A stretch of 32,715 nt of DNA from Euryarchaeota archaeon UBA226 (GCA_002505935.1 DAWL01000147.1:6393-39107); one strand, 5' to 3'; positions 17,267 through 26,261 are shown, counted from the stretch's first letter. The notes: generated by a model from the sequence alone, not told the origin. Made by a program: numbers and translations.

Positions 17267-18280
17267 ATGCCGGTACTGAACATCGCCATGATTGGCAGCG
17301 ACGAATTAGCCAAAGACATTGCCAAAGCATCTGATCAAAGGGATGTGCACACCTATGTTCACAAAGAGACTTCCGAAGATGGAGAACCGCGTATACTTTC
17401 TCTGATACGCCCGGCAAAATATCCTGAAAGGTTGGCTCCTTTCCTTGAAGCATTGAGCGTTTCAAGAGCCGGATTTCTTGAAGTGAAAATGGTTGATGCC
17501 TCACTGGGTGAAGCCTTGGTGGCGTTCTCATCAGCCGGAATCACCAAGGGAGTGTATACAATCAATCCTTCAGAAGGAGAATGGGTAGATTCAGAACAAG
17601 TTTCCACACTTATTCAACAGGCTGGACTAGGAAATTGGAATATGGTCCCAGCGGATGGGGTGGAAATCAGAAGTCGATTGATGTTGATGCTAGAAGAAAT
17701 GATTCCTCAACTCAAAGAAGAAGCTACAAGGCCACTATTGGTCCCAGTCGACCAATATTTCAATGTCAAAGGGATTGGTTTAGTTGCTATAGGGTATGTC
17801 CAGCAAGGTACTGTATCGGTCCATGATGAATTAGCAGCAATGCCAGCACTAGGTACCGCAAATGCTCGTTCCTTGCAAGTTATGGATGACGATGTCAAGC
17901 AGGCGCTAGCCGGAGACAGAGTTGGAATTGCAATGAGGAATGCCGAAGAATCTTGGTTGGGAGGAGGAGCAATTCTGGTACACAAACCAACAGATGATGA
18001 GTCTGAAGATAGCCCGCTACAAGTTACTAGTCGTACAAGCATGAAGGTTAACAAGAATCCATTCCAACGTCGTGATCTTCATGTTGGAGACGTCGTTCAC
18101 ATCTCATCAGATTTACAGTTCATCGTTGGTAGAGTTTCCAAGGTTGAGAATGATGAACTCATTGTAGATTGGGATTCACCGCTTCTTGCTAGAGTTGACG
18201 GCCCGGTAAATGCACTGCTGAATCAACTTGATTCAAACCCACGGATAATTGGTGGAATCTCTGAATTGATTCCATTGTGA
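17267..18280 (+). CDS. EF-Tu/SelB-like protein with degenerate G domain
   Basis: Residues about 160-240 are a clear EF-Tu domain II (VDQYFNVKGIGLVAIGYVQQG, then DDDVKQALAGDRVGIAMRN), and residues about 250-337 resemble domain III. The first 150 residues keep the G-domain position, but the P-loop GHVDHGKT is replaced by GSDELAKD, and no DxxG or NKxD motif is seen. It should therefore not hydrolyse GTP in the usual way. Similar G-motif-lacking EF-Tu/SelB paralogues occur in other archaea; their role is not established to my knowledge. A tRNA- or ribosome-binding regulator is possible. It lies between an acyl-CoA thioesterase and a membrane protein on the same strand, and those neighbours give no clear hint. 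Confidence 0.75.
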   Translation: MPVLNIAMIGSDELAKDIAKASDQRDVHTYVHKETSEDGEPRILSLIRPAKYPERLAPFLEALSVSRAGFLEVKMVDASLGEALVAFSSAGITKGVYTINPSEGEWVDSEQVSTLIQQAGLGNWNMVPADGVEIRSRLMLMLEEMIPQLKEEATRPLLVPVDQYFNVKGIGLVAIGYVQQGTVSVHDELAAMPALGTANARSLQVMDDDVKQALAGDRVGIAMRNAEESWLGGGAILVHKPTDDESEDSPLQVTSRTSMKVNKNPFQRRDLHVGDVVHISSDLQFIVGRVSKVENDELIVDWDSPLLARVDGPVNALLNQLDSNPRIIGGISELIPL

Positions 18281-18347
18281 TGGCTTTTCAAGAGCCTCTC
18301 AAAAACACGCCTCTCGCGTCCTTCAAGTTACGTAGCATTCATAATCG

Positions 18348-20024
18348 GTGAGAATTCGTCAGGCCGCTGGGATGCACTCACACTCGCAGGATACTCGCTG
18401 CGAGGGAGGGGATGCGGAAGTGTTCTCCTCCCTGCGCTTGGCTGGCTTTGACGGTAGATGCAAAGCCGTACTAGATGCCTCGCGATTAGTGTTGGAAAGA
18501 AGGTCTGGCCACACCCTCAATCTGAAGCATGAAGCTGTAGCTAGAATGCGACATCATACCACTCCATTGATTCCACGCTGGATGTTTGGTATCGGCTTAT
18601 TCTTCATCTACGCGGCTTGGAGAGTATTTCTTCCTCCTGCCCAATTCTGGTTCCTCGGCGTTGGAAGCGCAATAATTCTAGGTTGGGCATTAGGACGTAG
18701 ACCTACCTTGACTATCGATACTACCAATGGAGATTGCCACACTCTGTATGGTAACGATCTCTCACTGATGCGGATGACTGCTTTAGTTCAACGATTGCAA
18801 GATGGCCAAACTCTCGATGAAGCGAGAGAGAGCCTTGACCTATTGATGAGGGAGGCAGACTTTCCAGCCACTAAGGCTGTTGTAGAAAGACTAGAGGCAG
18901 AAAGTGAGCCAGAACCACTGATTCCAAACCCGTCCATACCCGCCTTCCTAGGTACAGATATTGAAGAGAAAGAAGACAATACGGAGTTACCCCCTGAATG
19001 GATTGGAACTGTTGCAGGTTCAGCAATCATCAGTAATGAGCCAGAATTCAGTGAACGCCCAGTACAATCTGAAGCCTTCAATAGGGCTAGAGCAGCGCAC
19101 GATGAGTACGCATTCAATAGACCTACGACTACTGGAATCGAAGACCCGTGGGCGATGAATGATGTCAAACCACTACCCAATGAAGGATATTCCATGTTCG
19201 GAGAGGGTGGATTATTCGGAAGTACCCAAATAGAACCAAAACCACAAGTGCAACCACAAATGCAGACTCAAATACCTCAACAGATGCAAGCACCGATGAT
19301 GCCGCCTTGGCAAAGTATGCCACAACAACCACAATCATCTATGGATATGTTGAAGCAGGCTGCCGAAGTTCATGGAGGAGGGGATTCCTTACTAAGAGAC
19401 GGTATGCAAGCAGGTCATAGTCCCACACCTACTTCCTTCATCCCAAGTTTCCTACCACCAGTGAATCAAAATGACCCTGAAAAAGATCGCATTAAAGTCG
19501 AGGCCGAAGTCATTGAAGCAGAGATTATGGATGACGAGACATCACCATTGGTAGCCAATGCAATAAAGCAGAAGCTAGAAGATAACACAGAGGTTATGGG
19601 TAGATTCCCGCATATGCAAAAACTGATGAATCAAAGGAATGATGGTGGATACAAGAGAATCAAGATGCACGGAAGGAAATCGAGTCAAGGTGGTAAAACA
19701 GAACGCGGGAAATTCATCCCAGGGCTGAGTAAATTGGCAAAACGTGGAAAAGAACTCTTTTCGGGCAGAGGAGGGAATTCAAGAACCACAGAAGCGCTTA
19801 GACTAGAAGCACAGCGTAACAAAGACGCTCAACTCCTAAAAGAGATTCAGAAAATGGCAGATTCAGAAGATGGATTAAATTCTGCAGAAGTTGAAAGATT
19901 GTTAGAAAATCACCGTAATGGAACGCTACCAGAGAATGATGTGCCGTTGCGATTCTCTGAACTGTCTGCAACTAGCGATTCGAAAAAAGATGTTAGTTTG
20001 CCGAGACTTGATTCAGACAACTGA
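18348..20024 (+). CDS. Membrane protein with N-terminal hairpin and long disordered cytoplasmic region
   Basis: Family not recognised. Residues about 25-130 combine a beta-rich segment (CKAVLDASRLVLERRSGHTLNLKHEAVARMRHH, reminiscent of bacterial PH-like domains), two adjacent transmembrane helices (about 76-92 and 98-113), and a second beta segment (TLTIDTTNGDCHTLYG). A helical segment LVQRLQDGQTLDEARESLDLL follows. From about 200 to 400 the chain is low-complexity, rich in Pro, Gln, Met and Glu (for example QPQMQTQIPQQMQAPMMPPW). The C-terminal 150 residues are basic then helical. The start is GTG 18348; ATG 18372 is an alternative. Its 3' end overlaps the convergent PfkB gene by 12 bp. A membrane-tethered scaffold is a guess. 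Confidence 0.7.
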   Translation: MRIRQAAGMHSHSQDTRCEGGDAEVFSSLRLAGFDGRCKAVLDASRLVLERRSGHTLNLKHEAVARMRHHTTPLIPRWMFGIGLFFIYAAWRVFLPPAQFWFLGVGSAIILGWALGRRPTLTIDTTNGDCHTLYGNDLSLMRMTALVQRLQDGQTLDEARESLDLLMREADFPATKAVVERLEAESEPEPLIPNPSIPAFLGTDIEEKEDNTELPPEWIGTVAGSAIISNEPEFSERPVQSEAFNRARAAHDEYAFNRPTTTGIEDPWAMNDVKPLPNEGYSMFGEGGLFGSTQIEPKPQVQPQMQTQIPQQMQAPMMPPWQSMPQQPQSSMDMLKQAAEVHGGGDSLLRDGMQAGHSPTPTSFIPSFLPPVNQNDPEKDRIKVEAEVIEAEIMDDETSPLVANAIKQKLEDNTEVMGRFPHMQKLMNQRNDGGYKRIKMHGRKSSQGGKTERGKFIPGLSKLAKRGKELFSGRGGNSRTTEALRLEAQRNKDAQLLKEIQKMADSEDGLNSAEVERLLENHRNGTLPENDVPLRFSELSATSDSKKDVSLPRLDSDN

Positions 20025-20939
20025 ATCAACTGCTGCAGCCCTTCTGGAGTATTCTACCTGTCCAGCCGCTTCAATTGCTTGAATACTGAATCCTTCTAGA
20101 GCCAGAGATGCTGCTACTGTAGCATCTACCATACTCTCTCTCAATCCATGTTCTGGTGCTCTTTCTGCAGCGATATTGATGGCCATATGGGCAGCCAAAG
20201 TACCGATGAAACTGTCCCCGCACCCAGTAGGATCAGCAGGTACACAATCAGGAACTGCGGGAACATGAATGACTTCATTCCCATGGAATGCCATGGCTCC
20301 TTGAGCACCCAATTTGATAATTACCAAATCGCCCTTAATCATCTCAACCAAAACTTCTGCAGCCTTGTTAACATCTGCATGTCCACTAATTGATTCAGCC
20401 TCTGTTTCATTGATGACCAATACATCCGTACGCGACATAACCTGCTTGACGCCATCTAATTCCTCGACAATCCATTTTTCCATTGAATCAGCCAATACCA
20501 ATGCGGACTCATCTACTTGCTCAAGCATCGATAATTGCAACGCAGGTGCCATATTTGCCAATAGAAGAACCGAACAATCTTGCCAATCTGAAGGGACCAC
20601 TGGGGTATATCCAATGATACAATTCACTTGAGTATCGAGCGTCTCTACATCTCCAAAATCTTCTCCATATCTAGCCTTCCACCTGAAGGTCAAATCATTT
20701 GATCGCTCGACGCCCCTAAGATTCAGACCATGTCCTTCGAGTCTCTCCACATCCGACTCTAAGAAATCCTTACCGACAACTCCAACAGCTCCAACTTGAA
20801 TGCCTCCATCGCGAAAACGATTCAGTCTACAAGCTGAGACTCCAGCAAAGGTCGCTGAACCACCCAATCCTTCAACGATTGAACCTGCAGGACTTTCAAC
20901 ACTATCGTATGCTATGCTACCAATCATCACAACGTCCAT
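20013..20939 (-). CDS. PfkB-family sugar/nucleoside kinase
   Basis: ATP-dependent carbohydrate kinase of the ribokinase/PfkB family. The N-terminal strand VVMIGSIAYDSV and GLGGSATFAGVSACRL (substrate-binding Gly-Gly region) are followed by the PfkB signature near the C terminus, PADPTGCGDSFIGTLAAH, which holds the catalytic Asp and anion-hole Gly. NETEA (about 190) is the Mg-binding N-x-x-E motif. At about 308 residues it has the usual length. A longer frame from 21014 runs back into the biotin carboxylase gene; ATG 20939 lies 4 nt after that gene's stop with GGTGAT upstream and is preferred. Substrate not deducible: ribose, adenosine or a 2-keto sugar are all possible. It is third of a three-gene unit. 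Confidence 0.85.
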   Translation of the reverse strand: MDVVMIGSIAYDSVESPAGSIVEGLGGSATFAGVSACRLNRFRDGGIQVGAVGVVGKDFLESDVERLEGHGLNLRGVERSNDLTFRWKARYGEDFGDVETLDTQVNCIIGYTPVVPSDWQDCSVLLLANMAPALQLSMLEQVDESALVLADSMEKWIVEELDGVKQVMSRTDVLVINETEAESISGHADVNKAAEVLVEMIKGDLVIIKLGAQGAMAFHGNEVIHVPAVPDCVPADPTGCGDSFIGTLAAHMAINIAAERAPEHGLRESMVDATVAASLALEGFSIQAIEAAGQVEYSRRAAAVDSVV

Positions 20940-20943
20940 GAAA

Positions 20944-22284
20944 TCACCCGAGTAAATCTTCATGCATCTCGATATACTGAATTGTAATGTCTCTCGAAAG
21001 GAAATCCTTCTCATCCATTATCCTTCGATGCAATGGCACTAGGTTGTCAACCCCTACAAGAATAGTTTCATCCAATGCTGAACGCATACGTGCTATGGCC
21101 TCTTCTCTAGTATGTCCCCAAGTCAACAACTTCGCCAACAAACTGTCGAAACACCCCGGCATGTCATAACCGATATGGGCGTGCGTATCCACCCTGATTC
21201 CATAACCCGCAGGAAAGTGACAATCCCAAAGACGACCAGGTGAAGGGATGAATTGTCTAGGGTCTTCAGCGTTTAGCCTACATTGAATAGCGTGTCCCTT
21301 CCAAACAATTTCCTCCTGAGATAGAGGTAAGTTTCCTCCTTCAGCAATTCTGATTCCCATTTGAACAAGATTGTGTCCAGTGATCAATTCGGTTACCGTA
21401 TGTTCGACCTGAACTCTTGGATTGACTTCAAGGAAATAGAATTCTCCATGAGCATCGCGCAAGAACTCGAATGTTGCTAAGCCTTTGTAACCCACCGCCT
21501 CTGCACCACGACAAACTAAATCTCCAATCTCGGACCTCTTTTCATCGCTTAGCCAAGGGCCTTCCTCGACCAACTTCTGGTGTCGCCTTTGGATACTGCA
21601 GAACCTCTCTCCAAAATGAATCGCATCTTTTCCATCCCCGAGTACTTGGAACTCAACATGCTGAGCACCTTCGATGTATTTCTCCACGAATACGCGTTCA
21701 TCACCAAAGGCACTGCGAGCCCTTGACTGGCAGAGATTCAATGCTGATTCGAATTGGTCTGCTGAAGTCACAATCTGCATACCAATCCCCCCTCCACCAG
21801 CTGCAGCCTTGATAATCACAGGATATCCTATTTCATCGGCCAATGTGCTGGCTACTTCTGCATCTGAAACTGGTTCACTACTTCCTTTGGCAACTGGTAA
21901 GCCAGCCGCCTCCATCGCTGCTCTAGCCTCTATCTTATCTCCTAGTAGAGTAATGACGTCTGCTGAGGGGCCGATGAATGTGATTCCTTCTTCCTCAAGC
22001 CGACGAACAAAGTTTGCATTCTCAGCGAGGAACCCATAACCAGGGTGAACCGCATCTGCTGAGACAGTCTTCGCTGCCTCGACCACCGCCTCCACATCGA
22101 GATAGGAGTCCAACGGGTTATCTCGATAAATCGGCACAGCAACATCTGAAAGACGAACCGGTAGAGAAAGGCGATCCTCACGACCATGAATTATTGCGAC
22201 CTCAATCTCCATTTCACGGAGTGCTCTGAGTATCCTCAGAGCGATTTCACCACGGTTGGCGATAAGTACCCTCTTGAAACTCAT
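20944..22284 (-). CDS. accC: Biotin carboxylase subunit of an acyl-CoA carboxylase
   Basis: ATP-dependent carboxylation of the biotin carrier, first half-reaction of acetyl-/propionyl-CoA carboxylase. MSFKRVLIANRGEIALRIL is the standard N terminus. The ATP-grasp Gly-rich loop is AAAGGGGIGMQIV, the metal-binding segment is FLEVNPRVQVEHTVTE, and the C-terminal lobe includes SPGRLWDCHFPAGYGIRVD. About 446 residues is the size of a free biotin carboxylase; no biotin carrier domain is fused, and no carboxyltransferase is in this window. An ATG at 22320 adds an unlikely 12-residue leader, so 22284 is chosen. It could supply malonyl-CoA (for example for the synthase at 1-5947) or methylmalonyl-CoA; partners elsewhere would decide. 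The symbol reflects the subunit type only. Confidence 0.9.
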   Translation of the reverse strand: MSFKRVLIANRGEIALRILRALREMEIEVAIIHGREDRLSLPVRLSDVAVPIYRDNPLDSYLDVEAVVEAAKTVSADAVHPGYGFLAENANFVRRLEEEGITFIGPSADVITLLGDKIEARAAMEAAGLPVAKGSSEPVSDAEVASTLADEIGYPVIIKAAAGGGGIGMQIVTSADQFESALNLCQSRARSAFGDERVFVEKYIEGAQHVEFQVLGDGKDAIHFGERFCSIQRRHQKLVEEGPWLSDEKRSEIGDLVCRGAEAVGYKGLATFEFLRDAHGEFYFLEVNPRVQVEHTVTELITGHNLVQMGIRIAEGGNLPLSQEEIVWKGHAIQCRLNAEDPRQFIPSPGRLWDCHFPAGYGIRVDTHAHIGYDMPGCFDSLLAKLLTWGHTREEAIARMRSALDETILVGVDNLVPLHRRIMDEKDFLSRDITIQYIEMHEDLLG

Positions 22285-22349
22285 TACAACACTCGAGAAG
22301 TAGACGGCTGATGAACACAACGGTTGTCAATTTACACCACAACAATTGC

Positions 22350-23618
22350 TCAATAGACGTCTCGGAGGTAGCGCTTCTCTTCTCGCATCATTGTCTTCTC
22401 AACAAAATGAGTTGCATCATCCAACGACATCCCACCATGCTCCTGCGCGATTTCAATCAAGGTTCTATGCACATCCTTGGCCATGTAATTCTTGTCGCCA
22501 CAGACATAGAAGTAAGCACCCGATTCAAGCCATTCCCAAATCTCAGCTCCGTGCTCAGCCATTCTGTGTTGCACGTAGATCTTCTCTGCCTGATCTCGCG
22601 ACCATGCAGTAGTATAACGGAATAAGGTGCCATTCTCCAACCAACCCTCAATCTGTTCGCTGTAATAGTACTCAGTTTTGTGAGATTGATCTCCAAAGAA
22701 CAACCAATTTCTTCCCTTCGCCTTATCGTGTTCTCTCTGTTCTAGGAAGGCTCTGAACGGCGCAATACCTGTTCCCGGTCCAACCATGATAATATCCGTG
22801 CTCTTATCATCTGGCAAGACAAATGACTTGGTTGGAGACATGAAAATCTTGACCGGGGTTGAATCGACCTCAGCTTCATCTGCGAGATAGACTGTACACA
22901 ATCCCCCTCTCTGCCTATCATGGTGTTCATATCGAACTATGGCAATTGTCAACTGGACTTCTCCCGGGTGAGCATCCATACTACTGGCAATCGAATACAA
23001 TCTAGGCTTCAACTTGTCAAGTAGAGATAACATTTCTTCTGGCTCGTGATGTAATCCAAATTCGTTAATCACATCAATATAATCTCTCGACCAGATGTAG
23101 TCTTCCATAGCCTCAGCATCATCGCTAAGGTGAATCGCTTTGGAGGCCGAACCTGCTCCGCTGCCGCCACGATAACCTTCTGGCCAATCTCCGGATTCGC
23201 CAGACCATGCCCATGAGTTCACTTCTCCAGTAGTGATATTTGTACGACTTCGCGAAATGATTCTGGCCGTAGCACTAGAACCTTGTTCAGCAAGTTTTTC
23301 TGCTAGACTATTGATGAATTTCTTGTTCACTCTGTGTATCTCATAGTCGCACTTCAAGGCTTCACGCAGAGTCTTGTCTCCTGCGTGACTGGAAACCTGC
23401 AAATCTCCATCCCAGCCCGTGCATTCCAACAATTCCTCAACGGTATGAGGGGGGTTTTCGGGAATTATCCCGAGTGCATCTCCAACCTTGTAATCAAGAC
23501 CCTTCTTTGGCAAGGTGAACACGAAATGTCGAGTCTCCTTTGTCGCCCCTTCCCCATTCAACAAAGTGTTCTCAATCATTTGCGATGAATAGGGATTCTT
23601 AGCACTGAAATCCGCCAT
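22350..23618 (-). CDS. CysJ/CPR-type NADPH-FAD reductase lacking the FMN domain
   Basis: FAD- and NADPH-binding diflavin-reductase module. The FAD motif RLYSIASS (about 215) and GGLCTVYL are followed by the NADPH site GPGTGIAPFRAFLEQRE, FFGDQ and YFYVCGDKNYMAKDV. The C terminus EEKRYLRDVY matches the end of CysJ (sulfite reductase alpha subunit). The flavodoxin-like FMN domain normally at the N terminus is missing, so a separate flavodoxin or ferredoxin would carry electrons. The connecting domain holds a Gly/Ser/Trp-rich insertion at about 135-165. Length 422. ATG 23618 has GAGG 8 nt upstream. It leads the unit with biotin carboxylase and PfkB kinase after a 65-nt gap. Electron acceptor unknown: sulfite reductase, a ferredoxin or a desaturase are options. 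Confidence 0.85.
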   Translation of the reverse strand: MADFSAKNPYSSQMIENTLLNGEGATKETRHFVFTLPKKGLDYKVGDALGIIPENPPHTVEELLECTGWDGDLQVSSHAGDKTLREALKCDYEIHRVNKKFINSLAEKLAEQGSSATARIISRSRTNITTGEVNSWAWSGESGDWPEGYRGGSGAGSASKAIHLSDDAEAMEDYIWSRDYIDVINEFGLHHEPEEMLSLLDKLKPRLYSIASSMDAHPGEVQLTIAIVRYEHHDRQRGGLCTVYLADEAEVDSTPVKIFMSPTKSFVLPDDKSTDIIMVGPGTGIAPFRAFLEQREHDKAKGRNWLFFGDQSHKTEYYYSEQIEGWLENGTLFRYTTAWSRDQAEKIYVQHRMAEHGAEIWEWLESGAYFYVCGDKNYMAKDVHRTLIEIAQEHGGMSLDDATHFVEKTMMREEKRYLRDVY

Positions 23619-23736
23619 GGCAAAACCTCGACGGGGCGGCGACCGGAACTTCGTTCATCAAGATTGGCTTTTCCCACTCAGTTGAAACAACCCGACGCAG
23701 TGAAACAGTCAAACCATGAGAGCCCCTGCCTACTTC

Positions 23737-24534
23737 ATGGCGGTTAAACTGGAGTTCCTTGGAACTGGCAATGCTTTCCTGCCTCAAGGCAGATACCACT
23801 CCTTGTTACTGGTTGATGAATCGATTCTCATCGATTGTCCTCCAACCGCATTAGCATCATTGAGACGCAGGGAATTGAGCCCTAAACATATCAAGAGTAT
23901 ACTCTTCACCCATTGGCATGGAGATCACTACTTCGGAATACCGTTCTTGATTTTGGAACGGAAATGGATTTCTGACCGATCAGGAGAGTCTGACTTGTCC
24001 ATCCATGGACCCAAAGGATGCAGAAAGCGGGTTAGTCAACTATGTGAAACTGCATATCCAGGAAGCATGACTGACCGGCTTGATTCTCTTGAATGGAATG
24101 AAGAAGAAAAAGGAGTTGTAGGAAATTCTCCAAAGTGGCAGTTTGAGAGGTTCAAGGTAGAACACGACGAGGAAGTCGATCCCCATGGATACCTCCTGAT
24201 ACATGAATCCGGATTACAGATAATGCATACTGGGGATTCTGGGCCTTGTGAAGCGATATCTAGCAGGGTTCCACAATGCGACGTAGTAGTCATAGAGATG
24301 GGAGTACCAGATGAAGTGGATGTCAGCATGCACTTCAAACCTAGCACATTGGATGAGTTAGCCCGAGCAAACCCAAATACCAAATTCTTGGTTACTCATA
24401 CTTGGTTGGATGATCCTCGTAGCAGTAAAACTCCGATTCTATCAGCAGAGTTACCTTCTCTTTCAGATAATGTAATACAGGTCGGAGATGGTGATGGTTT
24501 CATCCTAGACTCTGATGGTTTGAATCCAATATAG
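23737..24534 (+). CDS. Metallo-beta-lactamase-fold hydrolase, RNase Z-like
   Basis: Zinc-dependent hydrolase. VKLEFLGTGNAFLPQGRYHS is the typical N-terminal strand, the metal motif is THWHGDHYFGIPFLI (HxHxDH), a further ligand is MHTGDSGPC (Asp), and a final His is in VTHTW. The layout is that of the RNase Z/arylsulfatase-like MBL branch. At about 265 residues it is shorter than most tRNase Z and lacks an obvious flexible exosite arm. It may process tRNA 3' ends or act on a small ester. ATG 23716 adds seven residues; ATG 23737 fits the family N terminus better. It is divergent from the CysJ-like gene, and a T-rich region follows its stop. Confidence 0.8.
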   Translation: MAVKLEFLGTGNAFLPQGRYHSLLLVDESILIDCPPTALASLRRRELSPKHIKSILFTHWHGDHYFGIPFLILERKWISDRSGESDLSIHGPKGCRKRVSQLCETAYPGSMTDRLDSLEWNEEEKGVVGNSPKWQFERFKVEHDEEVDPHGYLLIHESGLQIMHTGDSGPCEAISSRVPQCDVVVIEMGVPDEVDVSMHFKPSTLDELARANPNTKFLVTHTWLDDPRSSKTPILSAELPSLSDNVIQVGDGDGFILDSDGLNPI

Positions 24535-24891
24535 GGGAATTAGTCGGCAATTAAATATTAATTTTTATGTTAATTTATTCTTTATTATATTAACACTTCA
24601 ATTGGGTTGTTTTCTTCTCATTCATATAGTCATCTATCTCTTTCACAAATTCTGTTTGCTCAATATTGAAATAATAATTGCTGATGTGTAGAGATCGATG
24701 AAAGCGACTTCAAATTTTTCACATGAGTTGCGGCCAAATCCGCGGAGGCCATACTCGGCGTTCTGCAAAAGGCATGACTTGAAGTGGTGCAAAAAACGCA
24801 CGACTTAGAATATAATATGAGAAAATTGATGTTCAATTGTCCAAATCCAATTGCACAATATAAGAGCGCATGTGGATGAGGAAATCCACCT
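24535..24891. other. AT-rich intergenic region upstream of orc1/cdc6, candidate replication origin
   Basis: No convincing gene lies here. A very AT-rich stretch (about 24549-24600) includes AATTAA-ATA-TTAATT and is a candidate unwinding element. Further on there are three related 11-mers, CGACTTCAAAT (24705-24715), TGACTTGAAGT (24775-24785) and CGACTTAGAAT (24801-24811), and an inverted repeat GTGC/GCAC around an A run (24787-24801). Archaeal origins often lie beside orc1/cdc6, which supports the reading. No canonical ORB element was found in this stretch. Confidence 0.4.
24857..24889 (+). promoter_or_regulatory. Candidate TATA box and leader hairpin for the cdc6 transcript
   Basis: AATATAAG at 24857-24864 is a good archaeal TATA element; transcription would start near 24887. 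The inverted repeat GTGGAT/ATCCAC (24872-24889) with a 6-nt spacer lies at the predicted start and could be an autoregulatory site. The first ATG downstream is at 24892. Confidence 0.4.
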
Positions 24892-25074
24892 ATGAGACCG
24901 AACCACGTGAACAGGCTTATTACCCCCCCTCGGACTAGGACGCCTCATCGCGCTCGTGTTGAGACGCTGCATCGATTAGAATCTAAGTTGGAGAGCAAGG
25001 GTGTTAAAAAATGGGAGGAAATATTTTCGATAATTTCCTTGCTCATCCAAGTCTATTCATCAATAAAGAGGTGA
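24892..25074 (+). CDS. Possible 60-aa basic protein overlapping the start of orc1/cdc6
   Basis: Unrecognised. Arg/His-rich first half (RLITPPRTRTPHRARVETLH), then a charged helical second half (RLESKLESKGVKKWEEIF). Its ATG lies about 30 nt after a TATA-like box, as expected for a nearly leaderless mRNA, and the frame overlaps the cdc6 start by 64 nt, which would allow coupling. It could also be chance coding in the leader, so confidence is low. Confidence 0.35.
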   Translation: MRPNHVNRLITPPRTRTPHRARVETLHRLESKLESKGVKKWEEIFSIISLLIQVYSSIKR

Positions 25075-26261
25075 TGCGACATAGCCACTCACCCAAAGAA
25101 CTGCCACACAGGGAGCGGGAAATCAAGGCCATTCGGTTCAATCTAGTAGAAGCCCTCAAGGGACAGATTCCTTCGAACATGATTCTGTACGGTGTTACTG
25201 GTGCGGGAAAAACAGCAGTTACACGTTTCATCTGCTCACAACTTGAAGACAAAGGAAAACAAATTGGCAATTCTGTAAATCCGGTACATGTTAATTGTAG
25301 AACCATAGATACACAGTATCGAGTGTTGGCATTCCTCGGCAATTCATTACTAGAATCGCATGAAATGGAAGATATCCCCTTTACTGGTTGGCCAACCGAT
25401 AGAGTGTTTGATGAATTGGTCAGGAGGATGAACCGTCGTGGAGGAGTTCATGTCATCGTGCTCGATGAAATCGATCACTTGGTGAAGAAGACTGGAGATG
25501 ATCTTCTATACAACCTGTGTAACATTAACGAGGATCTGAAGCGACGTGGGAGCGCGCGTTGTTGTGTAATCGGAATCAGTAACGACCTCAAATTCACTGA
25601 ATACCTTGACCCTAGAGTGATGAGTAGACTAGGCCAAGAGAGCGTCATATTCTCACCATATGATGCAGGTCAACTCAGCGACATCTTACAGAAAAGAGCT
25701 GAGAAGGGTATCAAGAAAGGTATTCTCGGAGAAGGGGTTCTCCCTCTTTGTTCAGCACTTGCTGCCCAAGAGCATGGTGATGCTAGAAGAGCACTAGATT
25801 TGATTAGAGTTTCAACCGAGAAGGCCGAGCAAAGCGGTGATGAAAAGGTAGAAGTTCATCATGTTAGAATGGCACAAAATCAAATCGAGTGCGACCAGAT
25901 AACTCCGGTCATCAAAACTCTGCCTCCACAGCAAAAGTTGGTGCTATTTGCTGTTCTTCTAAATGAACGCAATGGACTATCCAACATCGCAACAGGTGAG
26001 GTCTACGAGATTTATCGCCAAGCATGCAAGCATTATGGATCAAACAACCTGACACAAAGAAGAGTCACCGACTTACTGTCAAATCTCGACATGTTGGGCC
26101 TAATCAATTCAAAAACTGTTAGTCGCGGCAGGTATGGCCGCAGTAAAGAAATCAACAGTTGTATGCCGGAATCGATAGACGCAACGGGAATAATGATTCA
26201 AGCAGATGAATCATTGGACAGCGTGAACAATGGAAGTTACCGATTCCAATCTCGCCTGTGA
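25011..26261 (+). CDS. cdc6: Orc1/Cdc6-family replication initiator
   Basis: Archaeal origin-binding AAA+ ATPase that recognises replication origins and helps load MCM helicase. The N terminus FLAHPSLFINKEVMRHSHSP then ELPHREREI is the family opening. Walker A is GVTGAGKT (about 62-69), Walker B VIVLDEIDHL (about 150), sensor 1 VIGISND, and sensor 2 GDARRALDLIR. The C-terminal winged helix begins near LPPQQKLVLFAVLLNERN and includes a basic wing GRYGRSKEI. Length 416 is typical. ATG 25011 has AAGGGTG about 8 nt upstream. The AT-rich region before it is a likely origin. The downstream membrane protein follows on the same strand. Confidence 0.92.
   Translation: MGGNIFDNFLAHPSLFINKEVMRHSHSPKELPHREREIKAIRFNLVEALKGQIPSNMILYGVTGAGKTAVTRFICSQLEDKGKQIGNSVNPVHVNCRTIDTQYRVLAFLGNSLLESHEMEDIPFTGWPTDRVFDELVRRMNRRGGVHVIVLDEIDHLVKKTGDDLLYNLCNINEDLKRRGSARCCVIGISNDLKFTEYLDPRVMSRLGQESVIFSPYDAGQLSDILQKRAEKGIKKGILGEGVLPLCSALAAQEHGDARRALDLIRVSTEKAEQSGDEKVEVHHVRMAQNQIECDQITPVIKTLPPQQKLVLFAVLLNERNGLSNIATGEVYEIYRQACKHYGSNNLTQRRVTDLLSNLDMLGLINSKTVSRGRYGRSKEINSCMPESIDATGIMIQADESLDSVNNGSYRFQSRL

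Noticed and set aside
17242..17278. C/D box RNA, from TGATGA at 17243 and CTGA near 17276.
   Set aside because: The two boxes are only about 30 nt apart with no C'/D' pair, and the second lies inside the EF-Tu-like gene.
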